Assembly: GCA_020851035.1 (NCBI GenBank)
Contig: JADZDM010000007.1
Coordinates: 123,449-187,448, forward strand
DNA: 64,000 nucleotides
Direction of reading: 5' to 3'
Origin: Gemmatimonadaceae bacterium
GTDB lineage: Bacteria > Gemmatimonadota > Gemmatimonadetes > Gemmatimonadales > Gemmatimonadaceae
In this document: in pieces, positions 18,249 through 27,410 of the stretch
Layout of the letters: each line of letters opens with the position of its first letter
Numbering within the stretch: the first letter of the stretch is position 1
Position numbers and translations under genes: made by a program
Notes under the pieces: generated by a model
What the model was told of the DNA's origin: nothing
The model's database searches: none
The model's input: only the letters and a program-made list of their open reading frames with translations

Positions 18249-19604
18249 ATGACCGCCGCCACCCCGCTCCCGAGCGCCACCCACTCCGAGCACGATCCCT
18301 GGCTCGACGCGCTCTGGATGCCCTTCACCGCGAACAAGGCGTTCAAGGCCCGGCCGCGGCTGCTCACCGCCGCCAAGGACATGCACTACACCGCGGACGA
18401 CGGCCGCCAGATCCTGGACGGGGCGGCCGGTCTCTGGTGCGTGAACGCCGGCCACTGCCGGGCGCCGATCGTGGAGGCGGTGCAGCGGGCGGTGGCGTCG
18501 ATCGACTTCGCGCCGGCGTTCCAGATGGGGTATCCGGGCACCTTCCAGCTCGCCAACGAGCTCGCCGCCATGCTCCCGCGCGGCATCGACCGGGTCTTCT
18601 TCTCGAACTCGGGATCGGAGGCGGTGGATACCGCGCTGAAGATCGCGCTGGCCTACTGGCGTGCGCGGGGTGAGGGACGCCGCACGCGGTTCGTGGGTCG
18701 CATGCGTGGCTATCACGGGGTGGGATTCGGCGGGATCTCGGTGGGCGGCATCCCCGCCAACCGGGACCCCTACGCCGGCCAGCTGCTGCCGCACGTGAGC
18801 CACCTGCCGACCACGCACGACCTGGCCCGCAACGCCTTTTCGCGCGGACAGCCGACGCACGGGGCGGAGTTCGCCGACGCCCTCGACGCGATCATCAGCG
18901 AGCATGGCGCGGACACGATCGCCGCCGTGATCGTCGAGCCGATGGCGGGATCGACCGGCGTGCTGGTGCCCCCGGTGGGCTACCTCGAGCGGCTGCGCGC
19001 AACCTGTGATGCCCATGGCATCCTGCTGATCTTCGACGAGGTCATCACCGGCTTCGGCCGCCTCGGCGCGCCATTCGCCGCGCAGCACTTCGGCGTGACG
19101 CCCGACATGATCACCATGGCCAAGGGGCTCACGAACGCCACCATCCCGATGGGCGCAACGGCGGTGCGGCGCGGGATCCACGACACGGTGGTGGGGGCCA
19201 CGGCGCGCGGCATCGAGCTGTTCCACGGCTACACCTACTCCGGCCACCCGATCGCCACCGCCGCCGCGCTGGCGACGCTCCAGCTCTACCGCGACGAGGG
19301 GATCTTCGAGCGCGCGGCGGCGCTGATGCCGCTGTGGGAACATGCGATGCACTCGCTGGCCGGTGAGCCGCACGTGATCGACATCCGCAACATCGGCATC
19401 GTGGGTGCGATCGAGATGGAGACGCGCGACGGCGCGGTGGGCGCCCGCGCGATGGACGCCATGAATGCCGCGTTCTGGAACGAGGACCTGCTGGTGCGCG
19501 TCACGGGAGAGATCATCGCACTCTCACCGCCGCTGATCGTGAGCGAGTCGCAGGTGAACGAGATCATGGACCGCGTGCGGCGGGTGCTGCGCAGCCTCGC
19601 GTGA
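18249..19604 (+). CDS. Class III omega-aminotransferase (beta-alanine--pyruvate type)
   Basis: A 451-residue PLP enzyme of fold type I. The Schiff-base Lys is K292 in TMAKGLTNATIPMGA, the cofactor Asp is D263 in LIFDEVITGFGR, and the phosphate-binding turn is SNSGSEAVDTALKIA. The N-terminal WMPFTANKAFK is typical of omega-amino acid--pyruvate transaminases, which move an amino group from beta-alanine or other omega-amines to pyruvate. Cytoplasmic. The ATG at 18249 is where family similarity begins; the open frame reaches further left into the divergent intergenic region. No operon partner is visible, and substrate preference is inferred. Confidence 0.9.
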   Translation: MTAATPLPSATHSEHDPWLDALWMPFTANKAFKARPRLLTAAKDMHYTADDGRQILDGAAGLWCVNAGHCRAPIVEAVQRAVASIDFAPAFQMGYPGTFQLANELAAMLPRGIDRVFFSNSGSEAVDTALKIALAYWRARGEGRRTRFVGRMRGYHGVGFGGISVGGIPANRDPYAGQLLPHVSHLPTTHDLARNAFSRGQPTHGAEFADALDAIISEHGADTIAAVIVEPMAGSTGVLVPPVGYLERLRATCDAHGILLIFDEVITGFGRLGAPFAAQHFGVTPDMITMAKGLTNATIPMGATAVRRGIHDTVVGATARGIELFHGYTYSGHPIATAAALATLQLYRDEGIFERAAALMPLWEHAMHSLAGEPHVIDIRNIGIVGAIEMETRDGAVGARAMDAMNAAFWNEDLLVRVTGEIIALSPPLIVSESQVNEIMDRVRRVLRSLA

Positions 19605-19628
19605 GCCGGCCGTCGCGCGGGCCGGTCA
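19602..19628. terminator. Hairpin joining convergent stop codons
   Basis: CCGGCC at 19606-19611 pairs with GGCCGG at 19620-19625, enclosed by the TGA stop of the aminotransferase and the complementary stop of the TauE gene. The stem is short and lacks a T-tract, so termination is only suggested by placement between two convergent ends. Confidence 0.35.
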
Positions 19629-19979
19629 CTTCGCCGAGTACCACATCCGGCCTGCGATGATGACGAGGAAGACGGCGAAGGCGCGCTGCAGGTCGCGGCC
19701 GGGCAGTTGCAACGCGAGCTTGGCACCGATGAAGGCACCGAAGAAGAGGCCGGGGGCGAGCAGGAGCGCGGCGCGCCAGTCGAGCGAACCGGCCTTGTAG
19801 TACTGCCAGGCGCCGAGGGCACCCACCGGCAGCAGGAGGGCGGCCAGCGAGGTGCCGGTGGCGGTCTTCTGCGCCATCTGCGCGATGACGACGAGCGCCG
19901 GCACGATGACGATGCCGCCGCCGATGCCGAAGAGCCCGGACAGCAGGCCGGCGCCGAGGCCGATGAGCAGGAACTGCAT
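19626..19979 (-). CDS. Half-size TauE/SafE (TSUP) membrane protein
   Basis: A 117-residue hydrophobic protein. MQFLLIGLGAGLLSGLFGIG is the canonical N-terminal TauE/SafE block and VPALVVIAQMAQKTATGTSL is the second. Full-length members (about 250 residues) have two such halves and export sulfite, sulfoacetate or related organic anions; single-half versions would have to dimerise. The start at 19979 is chosen because the family motif begins there; an ATG at 20009 would add ten residues with atypical codons. No SD is clear. The end is convergent with the aminotransferase; the oxidoreductase gene lies upstream on the same strand. Confidence 0.78.
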   Translation of the reverse strand: MQFLLIGLGAGLLSGLFGIGGGIVIVPALVVIAQMAQKTATGTSLAALLLPVGALGAWQYYKAGSLDWRAALLLAPGLFFGAFIGAKLALQLPGRDLQRAFAVFLVIIAGRMWYSAK

Positions 19980-20043
19980 GCAGTTGGTCCGTGAAAGGGT
20001 GATGCCCATGCGCACCGGTCGACCTGGCGCGCGCCGGTGGCGG

Positions 20044-21036
20044 TCAGTCGAGGGTGACGAGCATCTTGCCGGTGTTGTCGCCGGAGAACAGGCCGAGGAA
20101 GGCCGCGGGGGCCTGCTCCAGGCCGTGCACGGTCGTCTCGCGCGGCTGCAACGAACCATCGCGGAGCATGGCGCCCACCTCGGCCTCGAAGGCGGCGCGC
20201 TGCGGCTCGAAATCCGAGACGATGAAGCCCCGCAGCGTGAGGCGCTTGGCGATGATCATCGCCATGTTGCGGGGCCCGGGCGCCGGCTCGTTGTAGCCGG
20301 CGATCGCACCACAGACGGCAACACGGCCGAACGGGCGCAGCGCCGAGAGCGCTGCCTCGAGGTGGTCGCCGCCCACGTTGTCGAAGTACACGTCGATGCC
20401 CTGCGGCGCCGCCGCCATGAGCTGCCGGTACAGGTCGCCATCGCGGTAGTTGAACGCCGCGTCGAACCCAAGCGCACCGGTGAGCAGTGCGACCTTGGCG
20501 GCGGAACCGGCACTGCCGACGACCGTGCAGCCACGATGCTTCGCGAGCTGGCCGGCGACGATGCCGACGGCGCCCGCGGCACCCGAGACGAACACGCGAT
20601 CGCCGGCCTTCGCGTCCACGAGGCCGAGCCCCGCCCAGGCCGTCATACCCGTGACGCCGAGCACGCCGAGCCAGGCGGAGGGGGGCGCGAGGTCGCGATC
20701 GAGCCGGCGGACGGCGCGCGCATCGGCCACGGCGTACTCGCGCCAGCCGAGGAACGAGAGCACCAGGTCCCCGGGGGCCAGGCCGGCCGCGCGCGAGATC
20801 ACCACCTCGCCGACGGCGCCGCCCTCGAGCGGGGCGCCGACGACGAACGGCGGGACGTACGACTTCGCCTCGTTCATCCGCCCGCGCATGTACGGATCCA
20901 CCGACATGACGCGGTTCCGGATCAGGACCTGTCCGTCGGACGGCTCGCCGACGTCCACGGTGTGCAGGCTGAAGGTGTCGGCGGTGGGGAGGCCGCGCGG
21001 TCGTGCGGCAAGGCGGTACTCGCGGCTGAGTGGCAC
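20044..21036 (-). CDS. NADP-dependent zinc-free medium-chain oxidoreductase (CurA/PTGR type)
   Basis: A 330-residue enzyme of the MDR superfamily. The block RNRVMSVDPYMRGRM near the N-terminus is diagnostic of the prostaglandin/leukotriene B4 reductase and CurA branch. The nucleotide-binding turn is VSGAAGAVGIVAGQLAK and IDVYFDNVGGDHLEAAL is the catalytic-domain block. Zinc ligands are absent, as expected. Such enzymes reduce the C=C bond of alpha,beta-unsaturated ketones and aldehydes with NADPH. The GTG at 21036 begins the family sequence (PLSREYRLAARPRG). It is upstream of, and in line with, the TauE half-protein; a joint transcript is likely. Confidence 0.9.
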   Translation of the reverse strand: MPLSREYRLAARPRGLPTADTFSLHTVDVGEPSDGQVLIRNRVMSVDPYMRGRMNEAKSYVPPFVVGAPLEGGAVGEVVISRAAGLAPGDLVLSFLGWREYAVADARAVRRLDRDLAPPSAWLGVLGVTGMTAWAGLGLVDAKAGDRVFVSGAAGAVGIVAGQLAKHRGCTVVGSAGSAAKVALLTGALGFDAAFNYRDGDLYRQLMAAAPQGIDVYFDNVGGDHLEAALSALRPFGRVAVCGAIAGYNEPAPGPRNMAMIIAKRLTLRGFIVSDFEPQRAAFEAEVGAMLRDGSLQPRETTVHGLEQAPAAFLGLFSGDNTGKMLVTLD

Positions 21037-21168
21037 AGGCGGCTCGGGGGGCGGGCACGGGTGACTGGTGACGGTGCGCGAAGGATAGCGCGCTGCCGGC
21101 CCCGCAACCGATACTTTTCCCGCGAGCGGCGGGCAGCGTGCACGCCGACCACACCGAGGAGCCTGCCC

Positions 21169-21693
21169 GTGCGCCCCGTCGTCTCCGCCTACATCGCCGT
21201 CAGCCTGGACAACTTCATCGCGCGAGACGATGGCGCCCTGGACTGGCTCGAAGGGGTGCAGGATGCCGGCGGTGACGACTACGGATACGCGGCCTTCATG
21301 GACACCGTGGATGCCGTCGTGCTGGGCCGCAACACGTACGACTCGGTGTGCACCTTCGACCTCTGGCCGTTCGACACCAAGCGCGTGATCGTGGTGACGA
21401 ACCGCCCGCTGCAGCCGGCGCATGGCGAGGAGGCGTACGCCGGTGCGCTCACGCCGCTGATGGAGCAGCTCGGCCGCGACGGCGTGCGCCGTGTGTACCT
21501 CGACGGCGGTGCGGCGATCCGGCAGGGGCTGGATGAGCGGCTCGTGGACGACATGACGCTGTCGATCGTGCCGGTGCTGCTGGGCACCGGCCGGCCACTG
21601 TTCACGCGCGGGCTGCCGGAGAGCCAGTGGGCGCTGGTGTCGGTGGAGAGCCACCCGACCGGGCTGGTGCAGATCCGCTACCGACGCAGCTGA
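21169..21693 (+). CDS. RibD C-terminal/dihydrofolate-reductase-fold reductase
   Basis: A 174-residue protein. The block SAYIAVSLDNFIARDDGALD opens the fold, VVLGRNTYDSV gives the nucleotide-binding turn, and VRRVYLDGGAAIRQGL matches the RibD_C (PF01872) pattern. Family members use NADPH on pteridine- or pyrimidine-like substrates; many, like this one, stand outside the riboflavin operon and have unknown substrates. I chose the GTG at 21169 because a GAGGA Shine-Dalgarno sits at 21156-21160, eight bases upstream, and the first strand begins directly after. Transcribed divergently from the CurA-type gene. Confidence 0.88.
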   Translation: MRPVVSAYIAVSLDNFIARDDGALDWLEGVQDAGGDDYGYAAFMDTVDAVVLGRNTYDSVCTFDLWPFDTKRVIVVTNRPLQPAHGEEAYAGALTPLMEQLGRDGVRRVYLDGGAAIRQGLDERLVDDMTLSIVPVLLGTGRPLFTRGLPESQWALVSVESHPTGLVQIRYRRS

Positions 21694-21707
21694 GGACGTC
21701 CGGCCAC

Positions 21708-21753
21708 GCGTGCCGCGTGCCGCGGCGGGCCCGGGTGGCCCGACGCGGCACGC
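21708..21753. terminator. Bidirectional hairpin between convergent genes
   Basis: GCGTGCCGCGT at 21708-21718 is exactly complementary to ACGCGGCACGC at 21743-21753, with an inner GGGCC/GGCCC stem at 21727-21741. It fills the gap between the reductase and the Tricorn-like gene. There is no T-tract. Confidence 0.6.
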
Positions 21754-21759
21754 CACCGG

Positions 21760-24700
21760 TCAGCGCGGCCGCCGGCCCCACGTGGCACCCGGCGGCTCCT
21801 TCATCAGTCGCACCGGGTTCGCCGCCAGCAGGCGCAGCGCTTCCTGCACGGCACGCTCGAGCTGCGGATCGCGGCCGGCGATCACGTCGCGCGGGAAGTT
21901 CTCGACCTCGATGTCAGGCCCCACGCCCTCGTTCTCCACGGCCCACTTTCCGTCGCGGTCGAAGAAGCCCAGCCGCGGCGCCACCATGCCGCCGCCGTCC
22001 ACGAACGGGGCCTGGTCCGACGTCGCGACGAGGCCGCCCCACGTGCGCGTGCCGACCAGCGGGCCGATGCGCCGGCGGCGGAACATGTACGGCATGAGGT
22101 CACCGCCCGAGCCGGCCATCTCGTTGATGATCATCACCTTCGGGCCCCAGATGCCGGCCGACGGGCTGGCGAACGGCGTGCGGTCACCGACGGGGTTGTT
22201 GAAGTAGCCGTCGAAGTCGCGACCGAGCAGCTCGATGATGTAGTCGGCGGCCGACCCGCCCCCGTTGTACCGCTCGTCGACCACCGCGCCCTGGCGGTTC
22301 TGCTGCGCGAAGTAGTAGCGGTTGAACTGCGAGTAGCCGCCCTGTCCCGTGTTCGGCAGGTGCACGTAGGCGAGGCGTCCACCCGAGAGCGAGTCCACGA
22401 TGCGCCGGTTCCCTTCCACCCACGCCCGGGTGCGGAGCCCTTGGTCGTTGGCGACCGGGACCACGGTGTAGCGTCGCGCGCCATCCATCACGGGCCGCGA
22501 GTTCACCGTGATCACCACCTGGCGATTGGCGGTGCCATCGAGCAGTCGGAACACGTTGTCGGTGCCACGCAGCTCCACCCCGTTGATGGCGAGGAGATAG
22601 TCGCCGGCACGGACCTCGATGCCCGGCGCCGCCAGCGGGGCGCGCAGCTCCGGGTTCCAGCTTTCCGCATCGTAGATGCGCGTGAACCGGTAGCGCCCCT
22701 CGTTCACGACCATGTCGGCGCCGAGCAGCCCGCCGGTGGCGGCCGGCACCTCGGGGAAGTCGCCGCCGTTCACGTACGAGTGCCCGATCGCCAGCTCGCT
22801 GCCCATCCAGTCGAGGAGGTAGTTGAGGTCCGTGCGATGGGCGACGAACGGCACGAACTGGCGGTACTGCGCCACCACCTTCGGCCAGTCGGTGCCGTGC
22901 AGGTTCGGGACGTAGAAGTAGTCGCGCACCTTCCGCCGCGCTTCCTCGAAGATCTGGGCGTACTCGAGCCTGGGATCCCACCACATGCGCAGCGGTGCCG
23001 TGAGCCGTCCCGTGCCTGGCGCGGGCGGCGTGGCGGCCGTCGCGTCCACGAGGACGAGTGCCGGCTGCGCACCGCCGGTGCGGTAGAGCAGCTTCCGGCC
23101 ATCGGCGCTCACCGCGTACGCGGTGACTCCCGTCGCGTACGCCACCGCCTTGCGATCCTTGAGCGTGTAGCGGTGCACGGGGCCGCCCGGGGCCGCCGGT
23201 TCCGCGGTGCCGGAGGCCTCCACGTTCTCCCAGAAGTACACCGTGCCCGCGACGCCCGCCTTCAGCAGGGCGTAGTCACGGCTGGCCACGGCGGGCACCG
23301 CGATAATGCGCCGTGCGAGGCCGTCGAAGTCGATCGCGACGACCGGGGTGCGCGGCGGCACGGTGGCCGGCACCGGGACGGCCGGCGTCGTGCCACCCGT
23401 CGCGGGGAAGACGGCGGGCACCGGCGCCGGTGGCACCGCCGGTTCGTCGTCGCTCTCGGGCGTGAACGGTGTCGGCTCGCCGGCGCGCAGCACGGCGAGG
23501 TAGAGCGCATTCGTGCGCGGCCGCTCGTACGACGTCATGTCGAGCCACTGCGAGCGCAGGGCGAAGTCGGTGCTGGCGAGGAACCAGAGGTACTTGCCAC
23601 TGGCATCCCATGCGGGCGACGTGGCATCGGCGAGGCCGTCGGTCACCTGGCGCATCTCGCCGGTCTCGGTGTCGAGCACCACGATGGCGCGGTAGTAGGT
23701 GCTGAGCCGGCGTGCGAAGGCGATCCACTTCGAATCGGGGCTCCACACCGGGTTCATCGAGCGCTCCGGCACCATGAAGGCATCACCGGCGTACTGCTTC
23801 ACGGCACCACTCGCGACGTCGACCACCCACAGCCTGAGCGCCACGTCGGTGAACAGGATGCGGCGCGAATCGGGGGACCACGACGGCGTGTACGGGAAGC
23901 TCATCCCCGGCAGCGCGATGCTGCGCGGCTCGCCGGCGCCATCCTGCGGGGCGATGACGAGGCGGTACTCGCCGGAGGCGTCGCTGAACCAGCTCACCAG
24001 CCGCCCGTCGGGGGACCACGCCGGCGCGCGCTCGGCGCTGCCGCTCGCGTGTGAGAGGTTGCGGACGTCACCCTTCTCGGCGGGGATGGTGAAGATCTCG
24101 CCGCGCGCCTCGACGAGGGCGCGGCGGCCGGTGGGCGAGAGGGCGAGGCTGGTGATGCGCGACGAGACGTCGCGCCACTGCGGCATCATCCACGGGAAGT
24201 CGCCGCGCACGGTGATGGACACCGGTGCGGCACGCCCGGTGCGCGGATCGAGCAGGTGCAGCCGTCCCGCCTGCTCGAACACCACCGCACCACCGCCCGC
24301 CTCGAGCGTCTTCACGTCGAAGTCGGCGAACCGCGTCACCTGGCTGACGGCCCGCGTGCGTGACTCGTACTTCCACACGTTCTGGACGCCGTCGCGGTCG
24401 GAGAGGAAGAACACGTCGTCGCCGACCCACGCCGGATCCAGTTCCTTGGAGTTGACGAGGCGTGGGATGGTGTCGAGCGCGAACGACTTCAGGTCCAGCA
24501 CCCAGATCGGCTTGTTCTGCCCGCCGCGGTAGTTGCGGCGTTCGTCGTCCCAGGAGCTGGCCATGCGATAGGCGACGTGTGTGCCGGCCGCGTTGATGTG
24601 GCCCTGGAAGGCGCGCGGCATGGGCATCGGCGCCTCGGGACCACCGGTGACCGCGACGGTCCAGAAGCGCTGGGTGGCCGTCGGGGCACTCGACTGTCGA

Positions 24701-25077
24701 CCACTCGCGAACACCACGCGCTGGCCATCGGGAGTCCAGCCAGTCGCGAGGTCAGCGCCCGGATGCCAGGTCAGGCGCGTCGGTTCCCCGCCCTCCACCG
24801 GCACGGTGTAGACATCGGCATTGCCGGCGTACGTGCCGGTGAAGGCCACGGTCCGCCCGTCCGGGGAGAGCCGGGGCTGGGCCGTGGTGCCCTGGAAGGA
24901 GGTGAGCCGGCGGGCCTGGCCCCCGGCGCGGTCCACGATCCAGATGTTGCTGGCGTAGGCGAACGCGATGTGGCGCTCGCTGACGCTGGGCTGGCGGAGC
25001 AGCAGCGTCTCCTGGGCAGCGGCGCGCGGGGCCGCGATGCAGAGCGCGACAACGAGGACGACGGGATGACGGAGCAT
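21760..25077 (-). CDS. Secreted Tricorn-like S41 protease
   Basis: A 1105-residue protein with signal peptide MLRHPVVLVVALCIAAPRAA and likely cleavage before Gln. Residues about 30-330 and 340-660 contain repeated beta-propeller blades of TolB/WD40-like type (LSPDGRTVAFTG, WSPDGRLVSWFS, WSPDSKWIAFAR). A PDZ-like domain lies near 830-900 (GIEVRAGDYLLAINGVEL). The C-terminal S41 catalytic domain contains GHSYVNGGD and the nucleophile block NEMAGSGGDLMPYMF. Tricorn cuts proteasome- or protease-derived peptides into smaller ones; the periplasmic bacterial relatives are common in peptide-feeding bacteria. The ATG at 25077 starts the signal peptide. It ends 66 nt from the convergent reductase. Confidence 0.93.
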   Translation of the reverse strand: MLRHPVVLVVALCIAAPRAAAQETLLLRQPSVSERHIAFAYASNIWIVDRAGGQARRLTSFQGTTAQPRLSPDGRTVAFTGTYAGNADVYTVPVEGGEPTRLTWHPGADLATGWTPDGQRVVFASGRQSSAPTATQRFWTVAVTGGPEAPMPMPRAFQGHINAAGTHVAYRMASSWDDERRNYRGGQNKPIWVLDLKSFALDTIPRLVNSKELDPAWVGDDVFFLSDRDGVQNVWKYESRTRAVSQVTRFADFDVKTLEAGGGAVVFEQAGRLHLLDPRTGRAAPVSITVRGDFPWMMPQWRDVSSRITSLALSPTGRRALVEARGEIFTIPAEKGDVRNLSHASGSAERAPAWSPDGRLVSWFSDASGEYRLVIAPQDGAGEPRSIALPGMSFPYTPSWSPDSRRILFTDVALRLWVVDVASGAVKQYAGDAFMVPERSMNPVWSPDSKWIAFARRLSTYYRAIVVLDTETGEMRQVTDGLADATSPAWDASGKYLWFLASTDFALRSQWLDMTSYERPRTNALYLAVLRAGEPTPFTPESDDEPAVPPAPVPAVFPATGGTTPAVPVPATVPPRTPVVAIDFDGLARRIIAVPAVASRDYALLKAGVAGTVYFWENVEASGTAEPAAPGGPVHRYTLKDRKAVAYATGVTAYAVSADGRKLLYRTGGAQPALVLVDATAATPPAPGTGRLTAPLRMWWDPRLEYAQIFEEARRKVRDYFYVPNLHGTDWPKVVAQYRQFVPFVAHRTDLNYLLDWMGSELAIGHSYVNGGDFPEVPAATGGLLGADMVVNEGRYRFTRIYDAESWNPELRAPLAAPGIEVRAGDYLLAINGVELRGTDNVFRLLDGTANRQVVITVNSRPVMDGARRYTVVPVANDQGLRTRAWVEGNRRIVDSLSGGRLAYVHLPNTGQGGYSQFNRYYFAQQNRQGAVVDERYNGGGSAADYIIELLGRDFDGYFNNPVGDRTPFASPSAGIWGPKVMIINEMAGSGGDLMPYMFRRRRIGPLVGTRTWGGLVATSDQAPFVDGGGMVAPRLGFFDRDGKWAVENEGVGPDIEVENFPRDVIAGRDPQLERAVQEALRLLAANPVRLMKEPPGATWGRRPR

Positions 25078-25210
25078 CGGCGGATCGGGCTGGTGGGAGG
25101 GCGTCGCGGTCCGCAGACAGACCGGCGGCGTTCGGGTGCGGCGCCGGCTGAACATGCGCTCCGGCACGCGGTCCCACCACGGCAGCCGGACAGCGCCGGC
25201 GCCATTTCCG

Positions 25211-25624
25211 TCAGCGGGAGACGGCGGTCTCCCCGAGCCAGCGTATCGCGTCGTCCCGGCTGCGGAACACCTCGAGCAGGTCGGGCTTGTCGTCGCCGTG
25301 CAGCGCCTGGAACATCCGTGAGACGCCGTAGAGGACGTCGGTGGGGGCGATGATGGCGTTGCGCGTCTGGTGGCCGGTCTCGGCGCGCTCCTCGTACAGC
25401 GCGAGGAGCCGGTGCAGCCCGGCGCTGGTGACGCCCATGTGCGTCACTGCGGACAAATCGACCAAGTCATCCACAGAGGCATCGTAGTCCGGCACCAGCA
25501 GCGCCTCGAAGGCCTCGAGCAGCTCGCGATCACCGATCGGGCCGCTGAACGTGACCGTCCGCCGTCGCAGCGTGGTGTCGAGCTGGAAGGTGATCGATGC
25601 GGTGGGCGCATGGGTGCGGTTCAC
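25211..25624 (-). CDS. STAS/SpoIIAA-like domain protein
   Basis: A 137-residue alpha/beta protein with no signal peptide. SITFQLDTTLRRRTVTFSGP followed by IGDRELLEAFEALL and VDDLVDLSAV match the alternation of STAS/SpoIIAA-like proteins, which act as anti-anti-sigma factors or lipid-binding regulators. The end (LEVFRSRDDAIRWLG) fits the last helix of that family. The GTG at 25624 is the first start that gives sensible N-terminal sequence; a TTG at 25660 is the longer option. No cognate anti-sigma factor is nearby. Assignment is by pattern and moderately sure. Confidence 0.65.
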   Translation of the reverse strand: MNRTHAPTASITFQLDTTLRRRTVTFSGPIGDRELLEAFEALLVPDYDASVDDLVDLSAVTHMGVTSAGLHRLLALYEERAETGHQTRNAIIAPTDVLYGVSRMFQALHGDDKPDLLEVFRSRDDAIRWLGETAVSR

Positions 25625-25723
25625 GCGGAGAGAATTACGTGAACCCCGGCCGTCGTGCAAGCGGCGGAGGCCGCTGTTCCGGCGAAATGTTGCTTAATCC
25701 TCCCTAATTTTCCCGTTTCGACT

Positions 25724-25753
25724 CGCCGCGTTACGAGCTCGGCGGTAACGGCG
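25724..25753 (-). terminator. Hairpin downstream of the serine hydrolase gene
   Basis: CGCCGCGTTAC at 25724-25734 pairs with GTAACGGCG at 25745-25753 with a two-base bulge. It follows the stop of the serine hydrolase by 17 nt on the minus strand. No T-tract follows, so this is a weak call. Confidence 0.35.
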
Positions 25754-25769
25754 CGCCGGGACCGGCCGC

Positions 25770-27035
25770 TCAGCGCGTGTCGAGCGCGGCAAGGAGGCGC
25801 TCGACGAAGCCGTTCACGGCACCGTTCTCGATCCAGCGCACCACGGCGACGAGGTCATGGTCCGGGTCGACGATCACGATGTTGGTCCCGTTGCCCACGT
25901 GGAAGAACATCGTGGCCGGACCGGCAGGCATGTACTTGCGGTCGGTGTTGAGGAACCAGTTCATGAAGCCGTACGTCGGCTGCGCCGGCGTCGGCGTCCG
26001 GGCCTGGCGGACCCACGCCTCCGACAGCACCTGCCGGTCGTGCCAGCGCCCGTTGCGCAGCGTGAGGTAGCCGAAGCGCGCCATGTCGCGCGCGCTGATG
26101 AACAGTCCCCCGCCCCAGTGTCCGCCACCCGAGACGGACTGCACGGCCTGGCCGTCCATGAGCACCCACGACGTCTCGTAACCGGTCCACTGCCAGGTGG
26201 TGGACGCGCCGATCGGCTCCATGATGAACTCGCGCAGCACGGCGGGGAGCGGCCGGCGCCAGACCTGCAGCGCGGCCAGTGCCAGGGCGTTCACGCGCAC
26301 GTCGTTGTACTCGTACACCGTGCCCGCTGCGACCCGCGGGCGCGAGCGCCACTGCGACGGCTCGCCCGTGGGGCGGTCCGCCCACTCCGGCTTGCCCCAG
26401 AGCGTGCCCTCCCAGTCACTCACCTGCCGCAGCAGGTGATTCCACGTGATCGTGCGGTTGTGCGGGGTGCCGAACGGATCAAGCAGCGTCACGGCACTGG
26501 TGCCGGGCCCGCCCGGGAGCGCCGGCACGGGGCCGACGGCCCGAAACACCGAGTCGTCGAGACTCCGGATCAGCCGGCGGTCCAAGGCCACGCCGACGAC
26601 CGACGACAGGAGGCTCTTCGTGACACTGTGCGTCATGTCCACGCGGTCGGGGTCGCCCCACTCGGCCACGATGTAGCCGTGGCGGAGGATCACGCCGGTG
26701 GCGTCACCGCGATCGCGGAACGGGCCGACCGCCGCACCATAGGGTTCGCGGCCGAAGGTGCGATAGTGGTTCTCCTCCATGCTGCGCGGGTTCTTCACCT
26801 CGCTGGCGATGGCGAAGGCCACCGCCGCCGCGAGCCGCGCCGAGTCGAGGCCGGCCTGTGCCGCGGTGCGGCGCTCCCAGGCACTGCCAGCGGCCGGGAA
26901 GTAGGGTGCGACCTCGCCGCGCGTGGTGGCCACCCGCGGGCGCTGGGCGGCGACGGCACCGGCGAGGAGGAACGCGGCGCCGGCGAGCACGGCGCAGGCG
27001 GTGGAGCATCGACGCGACGTGGGCAACTGGATCAT
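25770..27035 (-). CDS. Secreted class C beta-lactamase-fold serine hydrolase
   Basis: A 421-residue protein with a signal peptide (CSTACAVLAGAAFLLAGAVA). The catalytic S-x-x-K is S137-V-T-K140 in MTHSVTKSLLSS, and YEYNDVRV supplies the second-box Tyr. The family includes D-aminopeptidases, esterases and penicillin-binding enzymes; true resistance lactamases are a minority and the sequence gives no sign of one. It acts in the periplasm. The ATG at 27035 begins the signal peptide. A long insertion between the S-x-x-K and second box includes PHNRTITWNHLLRQVSDW, usual for this family. No operon partner; upstream on the same strand is a 61-residue basic protein. Confidence 0.87.
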   Translation of the reverse strand: MIQLPTSRRCSTACAVLAGAAFLLAGAVAAQRPRVATTRGEVAPYFPAAGSAWERRTAAQAGLDSARLAAAVAFAIASEVKNPRSMEENHYRTFGREPYGAAVGPFRDRGDATGVILRHGYIVAEWGDPDRVDMTHSVTKSLLSSVVGVALDRRLIRSLDDSVFRAVGPVPALPGGPGTSAVTLLDPFGTPHNRTITWNHLLRQVSDWEGTLWGKPEWADRPTGEPSQWRSRPRVAAGTVYEYNDVRVNALALAALQVWRRPLPAVLREFIMEPIGASTTWQWTGYETSWVLMDGQAVQSVSGGGHWGGGLFISARDMARFGYLTLRNGRWHDRQVLSEAWVRQARTPTPAQPTYGFMNWFLNTDRKYMPAGPATMFFHVGNGTNIVIVDPDHDLVAVVRWIENGAVNGFVERLLAALDTR

Positions 27036-27090
27036 CCGGCAGGAGACGGCGGCGTCCCGGATCCCGTGCCGGCGCCGCGAGGAACGCGCG

Positions 27091-27276
27091 CTATTCGGCC
27101 GGCGACTCGCCGGTGACCTCGACGACGTTGCCGTCGGCATCCACCATCACTTCGGGTTCGTCCGGCAGGCCGTTGCGGCGACGCTCGAGGCGCTCCTCGC
27201 GCTTCGCATCCTTCTTCGCCTTCCGCTCGATCTCCTTCCGGCGCTTCTCGAAATCGTAGTTCGGCTTCTTCGCCAC
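27091..27276 (-). CDS. Small basic hypothetical protein (61 aa)
   Basis: A 61-residue protein, very rich in Lys, Arg and Glu in its first half (DFEKRRKEIERKAKKDAKRE) and acidic in the second (VMVDADGNVVEVTGE). The GTG at 27276 is preceded by GGGAGGGAA (27279-27287), a strong Shine-Dalgarno, and codon use is normal for the genome. The charge layout suggests a nucleic-acid- or ribosome-associated helix, but no family is recognised. It is sandwiched between the serine hydrolase and the VF530 gene, all on the minus strand. Confidence 0.75.
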   Translation of the reverse strand: MAKKPNYDFEKRRKEIERKAKKDAKREERLERRRNGLPDEPEVMVDADGNVVEVTGESPAE

Positions 27277-27373
27277 GGCGTTCCCTCCCGCTACAGTGAT
27301 GCGGCCGGGCTTGAACGCGGCTGCTGGGCGCACCGGACGAGCGTACGCATCGGACAGGGAAGATAGCCTGTCG

Positions 27374-27398
27374 GGGCCGCCGGTGGCGGCGGCGGCCC
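27374..27398 (-). terminator. Hairpin after the VF530 gene
   Basis: GGGCCGCCG at 27374-27382 pairs perfectly with CGGCGGCCC at 27390-27398, seven-base loop. It begins 12 nt past the VF530 stop on the minus strand and likely ends that message. Confidence 0.45.
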
Positions 27399-27410
27399 GT
27401 GCGGACCGCG

